The notes: generated by a model from the letters alone, not told the origin. DNA of 64,000 nucleotides from Centrapalus pauciflorus (GCA_020465985.1 JAANYP010006924.1:62001-126000); one strand, 5' to 3'. Positions 31,164 through 46,600 are shown, counted from the stretch's first letter. Made by a program: numbers and translations.

Positions 31164-32342
31164 ATGTCTGGAGGAGGAATGACACCTGAAGAAGCCAGAG
31201 AGATGATGCTAGCTATGATGGCTGAGCAGAATCGAATGATTCAAGATCAGTTTCGGGCTCGAGATGAGGCCGAAGCTAAACGAAGAGAAGATAAGAGGAA
31301 GAATAAGGAAAGAGAGAAAAGCAATGACGAACAAGATGACAATACTGGGTCATCTAATAAGCCCAGGGGCTGTCGGTTTAAGGATTTTAAGGGAAATGGA
31401 GCAGTCGAGTTTAATGGACTCGGTGATGCTGTTGCTGCTCTGGAATGGATAACAACCACAGAACGGACATTCCGAATCAGTGATTGTGCTGAGAAGGACA
31501 TGGTCCGGTTCGCTACTGCTATGTTCACCAAAGACGCAGTAATGTGGTGGAATTCAATGGTGAATGCCTTAACAATGGAGAAGGTTTTTAGAATGACATG
31601 GGCTGAGTTTACTGAAATTTTCACTCAGCAATACTGCCCGGCCGATGAACGCCGAAGACTAGAAGCTAAGTTCATGACACTAATTCAGGGGACTAAGTCT
31701 GTGTCCCAATATGCGGTAGAGTTCACAAGGCTAAGTTTATTTGCGCCTCATCAGGTTGATACAGAAGAAAGAAAAGTTACTCGATTTGAGGTTGGTCTTG
31801 ATTTGGAAATCCGAAGGGTGATGAGCAACGTACGTTACCCCACGTTTGCTAGTCTGCTGGAAGCTGCCAGAAATGTAGAACAGATTCTGATTATGTCAGG
31901 ATATGTGATGGGGTCTGCTGATGTTGCTTCAACTAACCCAACTCAACCTTCACCGCCGAAACGTCAACGTGAAGGAGGCTACTCTGGTTCTGCACGATCA
32001 TCACAGTACTCGCCACAACAGTCTTATCGTCGGCAGTCTAGTTCTCCTGGTCATGCTCGTGCATGTTTCGGCTGTGGAGAATTGGGCCACTACCAAAGTG
32101 AATGCCCACGAAGATCGGATGCCTGCCATAAGTGTGGTGTATGGGGACACTACAGTAGGAATTGCAGAAGGAACGATCCAGCTGCTGCTGCTCCATCGTC
32201 GACTCGATCATTTGGAGGATCAAGTGGTGGTTTAGTCAACCGCCGGAACCAGCCAAAAAGGGGACAGACTAGTGCGTTTCAGATTACTGCGGAGGAAGCT
32301 AGGGAAAACCCGGAGGTGGATGCGGGTACGTTTATAAGTTAA
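31164..32342 (+). CDS. G2 gag (capsid-nucleocapsid), intact
   Basis: 392 codons from M-S-G-G-G-M-T-P-E-E to TAA at 32340. The upstream five codons are leader. Capsid domain at about residues 75-230, conserved with G1 (A-V-M-W-W-N-S; T-Q-Q-Y-C-P-A). It keeps two classical knuckles, C-F-G-C-G-E-L-G-H-Y-Q-S-E-C and C-H-K-C-G-V-W-G-H-Y-S-R-N-C, but lacks the 26-residue stretch that holds the variant first knuckle in G1; the missing DNA lies between short 'cgtgc' repeats and the frame is kept. Differences from G1 include many silent or conservative ones. It ends 20 codons after the G1 stop site, where the frame meets TAA just before a degraded protease. Confidence 0.88.
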   Translation: MSGGGMTPEEAREMMLAMMAEQNRMIQDQFRARDEAEAKRREDKRKNKEREKSNDEQDDNTGSSNKPRGCRFKDFKGNGAVEFNGLGDAVAALEWITTTERTFRISDCAEKDMVRFATAMFTKDAVMWWNSMVNALTMEKVFRMTWAEFTEIFTQQYCPADERRRLEAKFMTLIQGTKSVSQYAVEFTRLSLFAPHQVDTEERKVTRFEVGLDLEIRRVMSNVRYPTFASLLEAARNVEQILIMSGYVMGSADVASTNPTQPSPPKRQREGGYSGSARSSQYSPQQSYRRQSSSPGHARACFGCGELGHYQSECPRRSDACHKCGVWGHYSRNCRRNDPAAAAPSSTRSFGGSSGGLVNRRNQPKRGQTSAFQITAEEARENPEVDAGTFIS

Positions 32343-34862
<2,520 letters not shown>

Positions 34863-34898
34863 CTTCGAGGACGAAGTTGAGCGTGGTGGAGCCCATGC

Positions 34899-36898
34899 TG
34901 TAACATCCTCGGATTTATTTTAATGTATTTTGGTTAGTTAAGTGGAAAATATATATTTAAGTTAAAATTAAGCAATTATTATGTATTTGGGTTATTTAGA
35001 AGTTTGTTGCTATTTTTAAGAAAATTGAACTCAGAATCATTTTTATGGAATATTAAGGAATTAAAAAGTTATTTATGATAATTCTAAGATTAAATCAGTA
35101 TTTTATGGAACCGGTTAGTTCGAGTGATGAAATGTGCAAAAATGACGAAAGTTGTATATAAAGGGCAATAGGCTTCATTTTTCTATTTTACACTATCTCA
35201 CTACTTTATCTCTCTAGAAGTTCTCTCTACATCTCTCTAAGTTATCTCACAAACCGACCGTCAGATTTTTGAGAATTATACGTCATCGGAAAGATATCGA
35301 GGAGTACAACAACAATCTACAAACGGATTTCAGATTTCATACGAATTGAGGTAAGAATCGACACTTTTAAGTTTGTTGTTTCGGTTTTGAAGAACTAGAA
35401 ATTTCGAATCTATCATTTTATGCAAATTGAAGCTTGTTTTGCTTGAAACATTGCTGGAATGTGATAGTATATGCATAGTAGAATCGAATCTAGGTGTTAT
35501 ACATGATATATTAATGAGTTTTAGCCTTAAAAATGAAGGATTTAAGTTGAAATGATGAACAGACTCGAATATGCCAAGAACAGAGTCGAAATGCAAGAAC
35601 AAACTCGAGTTTGGTACTAGATTCGAGGGTGTACCCTTAGATTCGAAGGTATGGGGTTCGAATCTACCCCTAGATTCGAAGGGTAGTTCGAATCTGATGC
35701 AAGGTTCGAATCTGATCATCAGATTTGATGGTAGGTTCGAATCTAATCCATTAAATTCGAGTTTAATGCCTAAAATTGAGAAATATACTCTCTAAACTTG
35801 TATATTTTGAATGAAACTTATAAACAACACATAGAATGGCAAGAGTTATTCAAAGGGACAATGTATGAACATGAAATGGGTTCAAACTTTAGTTATAGTT
35901 CGAATTTAGACATGTACCCGAAATGGGGGAAAATATCGCCAAACTTACGAAACTTGATTTTATGGATTTAAACGGTTAATGATATGAGGAATTGTTGTAA
36001 TTGATATAACAGGTCCCTTGTGGTGTTGTTTAATCCACAGTGGGGTACTTGGTGGATCCGGTTGAAAGCCCGAAGAGAAATAATATCGGTTAAAAGATAA
36101 ATTACGCACCCACTGTGAGTACAGTAGATTTCGCATGTTTATATTTGTTTTATGTAAGCTTTGCCTGCTGAGACCTGTTGCTTCAATTATTTGTTTGGAA
36201 TTCTACTAATTTGCGTAGATTTAGATGCACATTCTTACTTGTTGCATGTCCTTTCGGTTGTTGTGCATCTAGTGATGGACCGGTGGGTCGCATCGATTAC
36301 TCTGATGTTACTGTGCTATATGACCTGGAGCTGATCCCTCCTAGGCCCGGTAGGCAGTATGTCATCCCCGATCGTACGTTTGTCTCAGATGGTATGTTTA
36401 AATGCCGAGCTGTGGGCTCGAAGGGGCTGCGGCTCTGGTCCGTACTTTGTGTACGAAGAGGATATCCGATGTTGGTCATCTGTGTTATCCTTGGGCTTCA
36501 TAAAAATTTATAAAATGCGCAATCTATGTATTCACTAAGCATTCGCTTACGTTTTAGTTGTTGTATTTTTTTTTACAGGCAAAGGAAAATCTACTGCTGG
36601 ACCTTCTAGTTAGGTCATTTTGGAAGATTTGGGAGACTCGGCACTATTTTATCGGTAATTTATGTTATGAGACAATGTTGTAATATTCTGGATGATTGTA
36701 ATAATTGTAATGGGTATGTAGACTTAGACTTGGTACCTCATAGCATCGTAGGGTGTTTAACACTGCTGCACTACTTGACTTATATATTTTAAATGCTTCC
36801 GCACTTAATTTAGGGTATCAGATCATTATGTATTATTATGATTGATGATTAATCCTGGGTGAATTGTAATTGGTGGTTGTTGTGGCAAGGGTGTCACA
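34899..36898 (+). repeat. G2 3' LTR
   Basis: TGTAACATCC...GTGTCACA, 2,000 bp, nearly identical to 28946-30946. Preceded by GCGTGGTGGAGCCCATGC at 34881-34898 (polypurine-tract region). Confidence 0.95.
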
Positions 36899-38752
36899 TG
36901 TACTGACATAATTACAACATCATGTCCTGCACCAATCAATGCTGATTTTCCTGGAACCTCTGCTGATGTGTTCAACAATGGAGAGTCATGCTCAACAAGT
37001 GAACAGGCTCAAGATATCAGTGTGTCTGAAAATCTTAAGAGCTGCTCAACAAGACCTGTTGAAGATGCAAATAACTCAGGAGAATCCTCATTGAGGCAAG
37101 ATCCTATGTGGATCAGGTGTCACCCAAACGATCAAATAATTGGTGACATCAACAAAGGGGTACAAACAAGACGGGACAGCTTAGGAAACTTTTGTATGTT
37201 TTCTAGCTTTGTGTCCCTGATGGATCCTAAGAAAGTGGATGAAGCACTGAAAGATGCCAATTAGATCACTGCCATGCAAGAAGAGCTCAATCAGTTTGAG
37301 AGAAACAAAGTATGGAAGCTGGTCCCTGCTCCTAAAGGAAAAAACAATAATTGGCACCAAATGAGTTTTCAGGAACAAGATGGATGAGCAAGGTCATGTC
37401 GTTGGAAATAAGGTAAGACTAGTTGCTCAAGGCTACAGACATAAAGAAGGCATTGACTATGATGAAACATTTGCTCTTGTGGCCAGGTTAGAAGCAATTT
37501 GTTTGTTTCTAGCCTACGCTGCTTATAAGAGCATGAAGGAATTTCAAATGGATGTGAAGAGTGCATTTTTGAATGGTAAGCTGCAAGAAGAAGTCTATGT
37601 CAAGCAGCATCCAGGTTTTGAAAACGAACATCATCCAGGTTTTGTCTATAAGTTGGACAAAGCCCTCTATGGTCTAAAACAAGCCCCTAGAGCCTGGTAG
37701 GACACTCTAACTGATTTCCTTATGAGCAATGGTTATTCCAGAGGTAAAGTAGATACCACACTGTTCATAAAGAAGGTGAAGTCTGATATTATGCTTGATC
37801 AAATTTATGTGGACGACATAATATTTGGTTCTACTAATGAGCAGTTATGCAAGAATTTTTCGCTACTCATGAAATCTAAATATAAAATGAGTATGATGGG
37901 CGAACTTACTTTCTTTTTAGGATTACAGGTTAAACAAACCTCAAATGAAATTTTCATAAATCAAAGAAAGTATACATTAGATCTTTTGGAGAATTTTAAT
38001 TTTATCAGAGTTCTCCTATCAAAACCCCAATGGCAACCAATGTAAAGTTGGATGCAGATGCCAGTGGCAAAGCTATTTCAGTAATAGCTTACAGAGACAT
38101 GATTGGGAGCTTGCTATATTTAACTGCTAGTAGACCAGATATTATGTTTGCTACCTGTTTATGTGCTAGGTTTCAAGCTGATCCTAAAGAAACACATCTA
38201 GCTGCTGTAAAAAGAATCTTCAGATACCTTAAGGGTACACCAAGTTTGGGTCTTTGGTATCCCAAAGACTCAAGTCTTGAGCTAACTAGATATTCAGATT
38301 CTGATTTTGCAGGCTGTAGGCTAGACAGAAAAAGCACAACAGGTGGGTGTCAAGTCCTTGGTGGTAAGTTGATAAGTTGGTGTAGCAAGAAGCAGAACTC
38401 AATTTCTACTTCTATTGTTGAAGCTAAGTATATTGCTGCTAGAAGCTGCTGTGGGCAGATTCTGTGGATGCAGCATCAGCTTGAAGACTATGGACTTGTA
38501 TATAGGAAGACTCCTATTCTGTGTGATAATACAAGTGTTATAGGTATCTCCAACAATCCAGTATTTCATTCCAGAACAAAGCATATAGAGGTCAGACATC
38601 ACTTCATCAGGGATCACATCCAGAAAGGTAATGTGGAGGTATGTTTTATTTCCACAGATGAACAGCTTGCAGACATTTTCGCCAAGCCTCTTGATGAAAA
38701 CAGGTTTATTTATCTTGTAAGCAAGTTGGGCATGTTAAATAAAAGTGACTAA
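36899..38752 (+). pseudogene. Copia C pol part 2: RT and RNase H
   Basis: Continues pol after the TGTAC duplication. An acidic linker (36968-37264) leads to RT. Lesions: TAG near 37262; an extra A in the run near 37340 that shifts frame; TGG to TGA near 37362; TAG at 37698, where B has TAT; and loss of a base near 38010. RT landmarks are L-V-A-Q-G-Y (about 37425), F-Q-M-D-V-K-S-A-F-L-N-G, L-Y-G-L-K-Q-A-P-R-A-W and catalytic Y-V-D-D at about 37808. RNase H (38030-38752) is a complete open frame with S-D-S-D-F-A-G, V-E-A-K-Y, C-D-N-T-S and the C-terminal A-D-I-F-A-K-P-L, ending at TAA near 38750. Confidence 0.88.
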
Positions 38753-39308
38753 GTGTCCTACATGTTCTAACTTATTATATGTCTCACACTGCTCAAGTTT
38801 CTTAGAACAGCTTAGGCAGAACAGGCTATGCATATTCTACACTTAGCCAATTTTTGAAAACTTGAACAGCTTGAGCGTATAACAGGTTTGACAAAATCAG
38901 TTTTCACCTCAAACCTGATCTGTTGATCAAACCTCCAACCTGCTCACTCCCTCAATCTGTCATACAAGACATTGTCTTGTAACCTGGTCAGCTATTGAAC
39001 ACAACATGTTCTTGCATAGCTGCACAGGTTGAATGAACAGCTTGTGATGACCCTGCTCATTACAGGTTTGACCAACAGCTTAGACCATCAGTTTTAATTA
39101 CCTTTCTTCACGATTAAGTTATTTAATTTCAGTATTTATCTAACTTAATTACTGCGGATAATGTGTGTTAACGTGTGTTAGTGAGTAAAAAGGGCTCAAG
39201 TGGTTTGACAACCGTTCTGACATGGACAAACGTTCCGTTTTCCGTTAAAGAACTTTTCAAATCAACCGCCCAAACTTTTCTCTCTCATACCCACTCACAT
39301 TCAAACAC
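38753..39308 (+). other. Spacer between pol and the extra ORF of Copia C
   Basis: About 555 non-coding bases with several 'gaacagctt' and 'aacctgntc' phrases, some resembling parts of the LTR U3 ('gaacagcttaggcagaac'). No ORF of note. Copia B has lost the first about 200 bases of it. Confidence 0.7.
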
Positions 39309-39316
39309 TATAAATA
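39309..39316 (+). promoter_or_regulatory. Candidate internal TATA box upstream of the extra ORF
   Basis: TATAAATA in a 'cac...ccc' context, 104 bases before the ATG at 39420. Between them there is no other ATG, the leader is CT-rich ('ttcatcttcgtcttcc'), and the ATG sits in ACCATGGCT, a strong plant start context. This is what a short-leader promoter would look like; transcription is inferred. Confidence 0.5.
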
Positions 39317-39419
39317 CCCTTCTACTGTTTCATCTTCGTCTTCCTTACTGCTACCATAACTTCCAAAGAACCCTAAAATCGACTAAGTGTCTTGTGCTCA
39401 TATCCTCACTATTCTTACC

Positions 39420-39828
39420 ATGGCTCACCAAAACAACCCCTTGCTCCCAGTATTTGTTGGTACAAATGTTCAAAAACATCCTTCTGTTACCACAATGCTA
39501 ACACTGAAACCCACAAACTACATAGCCAACCTAACCATTCCCAAGAACTATGTGGGGAAAGGTTATGAGAATATGGTGGAGTTTCTAAAGGTTCACCCTC
39601 TGCATTACGCCATGACTGTCACTCCTGGTGTCCTATACAAGGAAATGATCTATGAGTTCTGGTACACCTGTGCCTACGACCCAGCAACCAAAGTCATAAG
39701 GGGAGCCATTCTCAATGGGAGTCAGACCATTGAGATCACTACTGGTCTTCTCAGGGACGTTCTTCATCTCCCTGTGGATGAAACTTATGATCAGCCACAG
39801 CCTGAAAACGATCAGATGGGAAATCTAC
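39420..39828 (+). pseudogene. Copia C extra ORF, N-terminal part, interrupted by the CACTA element
   Basis: Starts M-A-H-Q-N-N-P-L and runs open for about 136 codons to the CACTA insertion. It holds motifs such as E-N-M-V-E-F-L, H-Y-A-M-T-V-T-P and Y-E-F-W-Y-T-C. I recall this pattern (short aliphatic N-terminus, F-W, then a beta-rich part) from the extra ORF of Asteraceae SIRE-like Copia elements; this is memory, not a search. I see no signal peptide or membrane span, so the old name env-like is not supported by sequence here. The ORF continues at 56113 in the same frame once the CACTA and one copy of the 3-bp duplication are ignored. Confidence 0.75.
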
Positions 39829-40600
39829 CACTACAAAAAAAAATCCCTTTGGCGACACAGTCAGCGACATTTTTAGCGACATTTTTTTTGTGAGTGACAT
39901 CTTTAGTGACATCAAAGGAAGTGTTGCTATAAATGCGTCGCAGATTTTAGTGATATCAAAAGACACGTCGCTAAAAATTTTGACACCTTTAGCAACTTCT
40001 GGTAAAAGTGTCGCTATCTAGAGTTATGTCACCATTGGTGTCATTGTTTGTGTCGCTAATATTCAATTATGTCACTAGTTGTGTTGTAATCTGTGTCACT
40101 ACTATCGCATGTTGTTACTAGTTGAATGACGATTTGTGTCGCTATTTTTAAATGATGTTGCTAGTTGAGTTTTTGTTTATGTCACTATTTTTGGATGATG
40201 CCGCTACTTAAGTAGCTATATGTGTCACTGTTATCGAAGGTTGTTGCTAATGACATTACTGTTTGTGTCACTGTTCTAAAATAATGTTGCTAGTTGAGTT
40301 GCTATCTATGTCACTATTATTGAATGTTGTCGCTAGTTGCATCATTATTTATGTTGCTATTGTTGAATGATGTAGCTAGTTGAGTTGTTGTATGTCACCA
40401 TGTGTGTCGCTATTATTAAATGTGTCGCTAATTGTGTTATTATTTGCATCACTATTATTGATTAATGTTGCAACATGTGTCGCTATTTTTAAGTGGTGTC
40501 ACTACTCATGTTACTATATTTGTCGCTATATTTGATTTACGTCACTATGTGTGTCGCTATTTAAGTCACTATTTTTATATGATGTCGCTATTATTATTAT
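39829..40600. repeat. CACTA left terminal and subterminal repeats
   Basis: After the 13-bp end, dozens of degenerate copies of 'tgtcgcta', 'tgtcactatt' and 'agcgacat' in both orientations occur at 20-40 base spacing. In En/Spm such motifs bind the TnpA protein. No gene here. Confidence 0.85.
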
Positions 40601-40780
40601 TATTTTTTAATACTATTGCTATTTTTATCAAATTATCACAATTATATTTTATCAAAAACTAAAATTGAGAAAATATATATTTTATTTATTTCATCAAACT
40701 ATATTATTAACAATTATTTAAAAAGTAGATTGTCTGTACTCAAAACAACAAAACCGTTTTATATCAACTACACTATATAT

Positions 40781-43485
40781 CTATGCTCTTCTTGGCCGAT
40801 AGTGGAGAATGTCTAGAAGTCTTTCGGTTGCCCTTTGCATCTCTTCAGTCACCGTGCGTCGTAAATTTTCCTCCAACTCATCAATTCTTTGTGCTTGTTC
40901 CAATTGTGTAGCTTTGATGATTTCTCGTTCTTCTTGTTGTCATTGCACCATCTCTCGTATACTTTCCCATTCTGTATTACTAGAATTGTTGACAGAAGGT
41001 TCCCCATTGTTGTTGTGAAGAACAAAATCATCAACACTGGACCCCAATCCGTAGACATTGCCATTTTTTGACCCGACAATGTCTAGCCATCTTGGGTATG
41101 AGGCGTCCACATTCCCGGATTGAGCATCGAGGTCCTCTGTACCATATTTATCCTTGTATCGTTCCTAACAATGAAAACAATTTACAAATTATAAAAAGTT
41201 ACAAAATAAACCATAACACATTACAAATCAATCAGAGCAGAATTATCATTCCAACATTTAAATATTAAGTTATAACTAAAATTGAACTTAAGTAATAGCA
41301 GCAGCAAAATAGCAATAAAATAAGTAAAGACCCCAATCAAGTATAGAATAAGTTACTTACCCATGTGTCTTGTGCTTCATTGTCAACAAAGGTGTTGTCT
41401 TTTCTCTTATGGGTCCGTTCAAACAGTTCAAGGGCAGTAGGTACTCTCTTCAGTTCCTTTTGCAATAAGCAAAATATTGAAGTACATAAGCAAACGACAA
41501 TATAATAAAGTTTGTATAAAGTTTGTATACCAATCTTCTCCTGTGCTCAGCATTTGAAAATTGAACCACCAATATGCAAACGCTTATTTGCAAGTCGCGC
41601 AACTTTCCCTTTGTTCGATTTTTCAAGAAATTCTAGTAATTCCCACTTCCTACGCAGTGCCAACCAAACATTAAGATTCATAAAGTCGGGCTTCTGTGTA
41701 GGAGATTGCTGCTTTATCCTGCACATATAGCTCCGAAAACTCTTTGATCCAACAATATTGAACATGTGTCGAACTTCAAAGTCAATCTTTGGATCCCATT
41801 TGTACTTTCCCTATTTGTTAAACAAATAATGATAAACACACTTTATAATATCTAAAGAACCAGGCAATACACAAGATATATAAACCCAATTTATAATAGA
41901 AAGTGGGTCACACTTATTCTAGAAGAAGTTAAGAAAACAGATGGAAAGAGAGGTGAGAAATCTGAAAACAATTGACACCTCAATATGCTTGAGACACTGG
42001 AAATGCAAACATAATTCCCCATTTACCAGCATATGTAAAAGTAAAGCACTGAGATTAAATTTATATGATCAACAAACACAAAAATCTCCAGATATATGTT
42101 CTCAAAGTGATACGTGTGGGTTGAAACTCAGAATTAGACATCAAGCTTGATAATTTTGGGTTAATTTCAACCAAAAGCGCAGTAACATGTTAGCAATGGT
42201 GAACGGTTTACAAAACGGTTTTTTAAAAAGTTGACGCTTTATAATCTTGGATGGTTTCTAGTAACGATTTTTAAAGTCCCAAGCCCAAATTATCTACCAA
42301 GTGAAATAACGTTGCTATTAATATAGAACTTAAAAAACCAAATGGAAATTGGCTTTGCGGTTGGGAGTACAAAACTCTTTACGGTCATCATTCTATCACT
42401 TTGTCTCAAAAGAAAGAAAGTTTTCAAAAAGTAAACTACCTCTAAGGGTACTGAACAACTAACTGATGACAATTGACAAGCATGTTTGGGTTCCTAAAGA
42501 AGAAAATACATTCACCACCAAATTGGGATTTAATTGGGGTCTTTTCTCAATTTTAAGCAATCGAACAAGCAATCCTTTCCATTAAAAAAAATTAGTGGTT
42601 CGTTTATGCGCACTTGACTTAATTCGCAAACTGATATCAAGACACCAATTCCTGAAGACTATTCAATAAACACATGATCATTGTGCAAACAAGCAATCAA
42701 GTAGAATAAAAATGAATATATTTATACCTCAGCAATTTTACAAGTTGCATAGTGACCATCTTTTCCAATTCTTAAATAAACAGAAAATTGTAATCATAAT
42801 CAGTCTTCGCAACTTTAAACCACATATAAACACAACTTAAAAGAAATGTTTGCAAATAATGATCACGAAATTCTCAAACACAAACACACATAGAAGAATG
42901 TACAATTACTTAAGTTCTGCAAGTTATATACTTTCTATTCTCTGTTTTCATTCATATCAGATTTTCTATATCGGCTTACAATCAGATTTATTGGAAACAA
43001 AGGCTGCATCTTTTAACAAGTATCAAGTAAATCTTAACAAAGTCAATCAAAGCCTAAAATTGAAATTACAGATTAGAACAAGAAAGGTTCAAAAAGATGA
43101 TCAGATTCAAAAGGAAGTTTAAATAGATTAACAAAGAGAAAAAAAATGCATCTTTTAACAAGTATCAAGTAAATCTTAAACGTATATATTCATTACCTTA
43201 AACGTATCAAACCAGATGTCTTTTTCATTTTGGGGAACGCTTGTCCATGTATCCCATTCTTGCGTGAGCCGTGACTTCCAAATGCGAGTGATGGTACTTG
43301 TCACACTATGAGAGGGGTTAAACCTACGAAAAAAACATAGATTCATTAAAAGATACATGCAAACATATACATACATGTGTATATCGTTTTTTCTAAACTT
43401 ACGCTTTCCCTTGAATTTTTAATACAACACGTCTATCTTCATCATCGGGATATGCATCAATATCATTTACCTCTTCACTTGTCAT
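40781..43485 (-). pseudogene. CACTA second transposase gene (Transposase_24, Ptta/En/Spm type), spliced, broken
   Basis: Five exons can be joined on the minus strand: 43485-43403 (M-T-S-E-E-V-N-D), 43323-43197 (S-R-L-T-Q-E-W-D-T-W), 41810-41531 (the W-E-L-L-E-F core), about 41456-41361 (E-L-F-E-R-T-H-K-R-K with F-V-D-N-E-A) and 41164-40781 (coiled-coil tail). Donors read gtaagt or gtatac and acceptors end in ag. The H-x-G-G-S...A-E-H-R-R-R-L pattern near 41545-41575 is the family signature. Lesions: one extra base just after G-G-S shifts frame before A-E-H-R-R-R-L, and TGA interrupts M-V-Q-x-Q-Q-E-E near 40938. A further exon may lie near 42725-42775. The family binds transposon ends and assists TNP2. 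Confidence 0.75.
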
Positions 43486-43683
43486 CTAGATAGTCGAACA
43501 ACGACCAAAGAAATTTCATTAGTATCAAATTACACATGCAAACTATATAACATTGTAAAGTTCAAAGACTACAATTTTAAAATTTCATGATTAATAAACC
43601 ATATGACTACATAAGTATTCATATAGTCTTGATATGTCAACTAGAAAAAAAAACATTAAGAAAAAACAAACAATAAGAAATTT

Positions 43684-46600
43684 TTAGAAATCATCTTCAT
43701 CATCATCATAATCCTCCCGCTCCCCCTCATCATCATCATCTTCTTCTTCAATAACATCTTCATCTTTTTCTTCAATAACATCATCATCTTACGGTTGTAC
43801 TTCCATTTGTTGTAGTTCCACTTCTTCCATGTCTACATCATCAAGTAAATGTTCAACTTCATCATGCTCACTGACAATGAAAGGTGCTGAAATACAATCT
43901 TCTTGATAGGCTAAGTCTATTGATCGAGTCGGTGCCACAATAGTACTTCTAGCCTTTGTTTTGCACACTGCCCACCAATCAAACTTTTATCTCTGTATGC
44001 TAGGGTAACTCATGAAGTAGACTTGTTGTGCTTGATGTGCCATAATAAATGGGTCGTACTTTAATAGTTTCTTCTTGTGGTTGATATCTACAAGCCCAAA
44101 TTCATTATGTATTTTCCATCCACGATTCTTAACAAGGTCAAACCACTCGCACTTAAATAGGAAAATTTTATTTTGTTGGGAGCAACCGCTATAATCTAGT
44201 TCGATAATATCTACAAGGCGACCATAGTAATCTCCTTCTTCACCAATAACACAAACATCGGTATTTGTGGTTTTCTTGCAAGAACTATGATGCAATGTGT
44301 GAAAGTTGAATCCATTCACATAGTACATTTGCCATGTTCGTACATATCGACTCGGACCAATGGCTAAATTTATGAGTTCATCATTGAGCAAATGACGATC
44401 TATTGGATTGAGGGCCTTAAAAGTAGATAATTAATCAACAATCATAACAAGGAATTCAATTAAGAGATTACAAACTAACTGATCCAAATCCTTACATATT
44501 CTCTTAGCCAGCTTCCAAACCTCTTTTCAATAGCATCTGTAAGTTGATCGATAGTTATACTTGGTGTTTCTGCTTTTAAATCTTCCTCAAAAATCCTATA
44601 ATGTGTGTCATAATGGTTAATATTTTTTTCAGGCTACATATTTTACCTAAAGGCAACTAAAATGAATGAACATACTTGAAAAATGGTCGAACTTCTTGGC
44701 AATTTTGAAGAACATAAAAGATTACAACATGATACTCTTCATCCATCAAGTAACGACGTTTGCAACTTCCTGAAGACCTTCCACGGTTCTTGAAAATTGA
44801 TAAGATCCCCTTTGATACTCACATTGCCGATATCATCATTTCTACAAACTCTTGTCAAGTTGGTTTGTACATGTGACTCAAAATAATGTGATCAAAAATT
44901 TGAGATTTCTTCCATGATGTATGCTTCACATATTGAACTCTTTACTCGAGCCTTGTTTTTCACCTTCTTCTTTAGGTGATACAAATACCTATAGAATTAA
45001 CAAATCTCATGAATGGAAGCTTTTAATATTCTAGAAAGGAATGAATTTTGAAATAAGTACCTTTCAAAAGGATACATCCATCGGTACTGTACAGGACCAC
45101 CAACTCTTGCTTCGTATGACAAATGAACCAACAAATGCTCCATATGGTCAAAGAATCCAGGAGGAAGTATCTTCTCTAGTTTACATAACGTTACCACAAT
45201 ATTTCTCTCCATCTTCTCCAACTGCTCCTCTTGTAATGTTGTTGAACATAAATCTCTAAAGAAAAGGCTCACTTCTGTCATTGCATACCATATTGGTTCT
45301 GGGAACATTTGTCTAAATGCAATTGGTAACAATATCTCCAGGAATACATGACAATCATGACTCTTCATGCCCCACATTTTGCATTTTTGCATATCCACAC
45401 ACCTGGACAAATTGGAAGCATATCCGTCTGGAAACTTCAAGTCTTTGACCCACTGTAAAATAATTTGTTTTTTGCTCCTTATTTAATGAGTATGAAGTTT
45501 TTGGCTTTAAGGCTTTTCCATTGGTCTGGATAACCAATTCCAACTCATGACGCTTGCAATACTCTTTCACATCTTGCCTGGCCTTGATGTTATCCTTGGT
45601 CCTATCCTTATCATCCATCACCGTGTTAAAGATGTTGTCAAAAACATTTTTCTCCAAGTGCATGACATCAAGGTTATGTCAAATAAGATTAGTGCGCCAT
45701 GAAGGTAAATCCCAAAATATACTTCGTTTCGTCCAATTGTGAAAAACTCCGAACCCCACAAGTTCTTTTCCTATCGCATAATGTTGATCAGTGAACTTTG
45801 GATACCGACAAACTCGACTCCATATTTCCTAGCCAGATAATCGAGGTGGAGGTGTAACCTTCTCAACCCGTCCCTTCATGAAAGCATCTTTGTTTCTTCT
45901 GAATGAATGATTTATTGGCAAACATTGACGATGACAATCAAAGAAAGAAGTCTTCCTCTCGTGCTTCAAAGAACAAGCCTTACTTTTATCCATACAATAT
46001 GGGCAAGAAAGCCTCCCATGTGTACTCCATCCCGATAACATGCCATATGCTGGAAAATCATTGATCGTCCACATAAGGTTAGCCTTCATTTGAAAATTTT
46101 GCCCCCTAAATGCATCATAGGTAGTTACACCGACCTCCCATAATTGAATCAATTCTTCGATTAAAGGCTGCAGGAACACATCAATGTTCCTCTTTGGACT
46201 ATGAGGGCCTGGAATAATTAACGTCAAAAACATGTATGGAGTCTTCATGCACATCCAAGGGGGTAGGTTATATGGTTTCACAATGACGGGCCAATAAGAA
46301 TAGGAAGTAGATGACATCGAGAAGGGTGTGAAACCATCAGAGCATAGACCTAGCCTTACATTTCGTGGCTCCGTAGTAAACGTAGGATAACTTCGATCAA
46401 TATGCTTCCACGCCTCCCCATCAGAAGGGTGTGATAATACACCAGGCTCTCTTCGATTTTCATGATGCCATGTCATATGTTGGGCAGTCTCCTTAGACAT
46501 ATAAAGTCGTTGCAATCTTGGTGTTAGTGGCAAATAATGCATGTACTTGTATGATTTTTCTTTCCGTTTTGCATTCCCATGTTCCTTAGGTTTATATCGA

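Noticed and set aside
39420..39828. Extra ORF as a retroviral-type envelope gene
   Set aside because: No signal peptide, cleavage site or membrane span can be seen in either part; only the position after pol recalls env.
41940..42150. 69-codon plus-strand ORF inside the CACTA
   Set aside because: It lies in an intron of the minus-strand Transposase_24 gene, has no domain and shows no coding signature.
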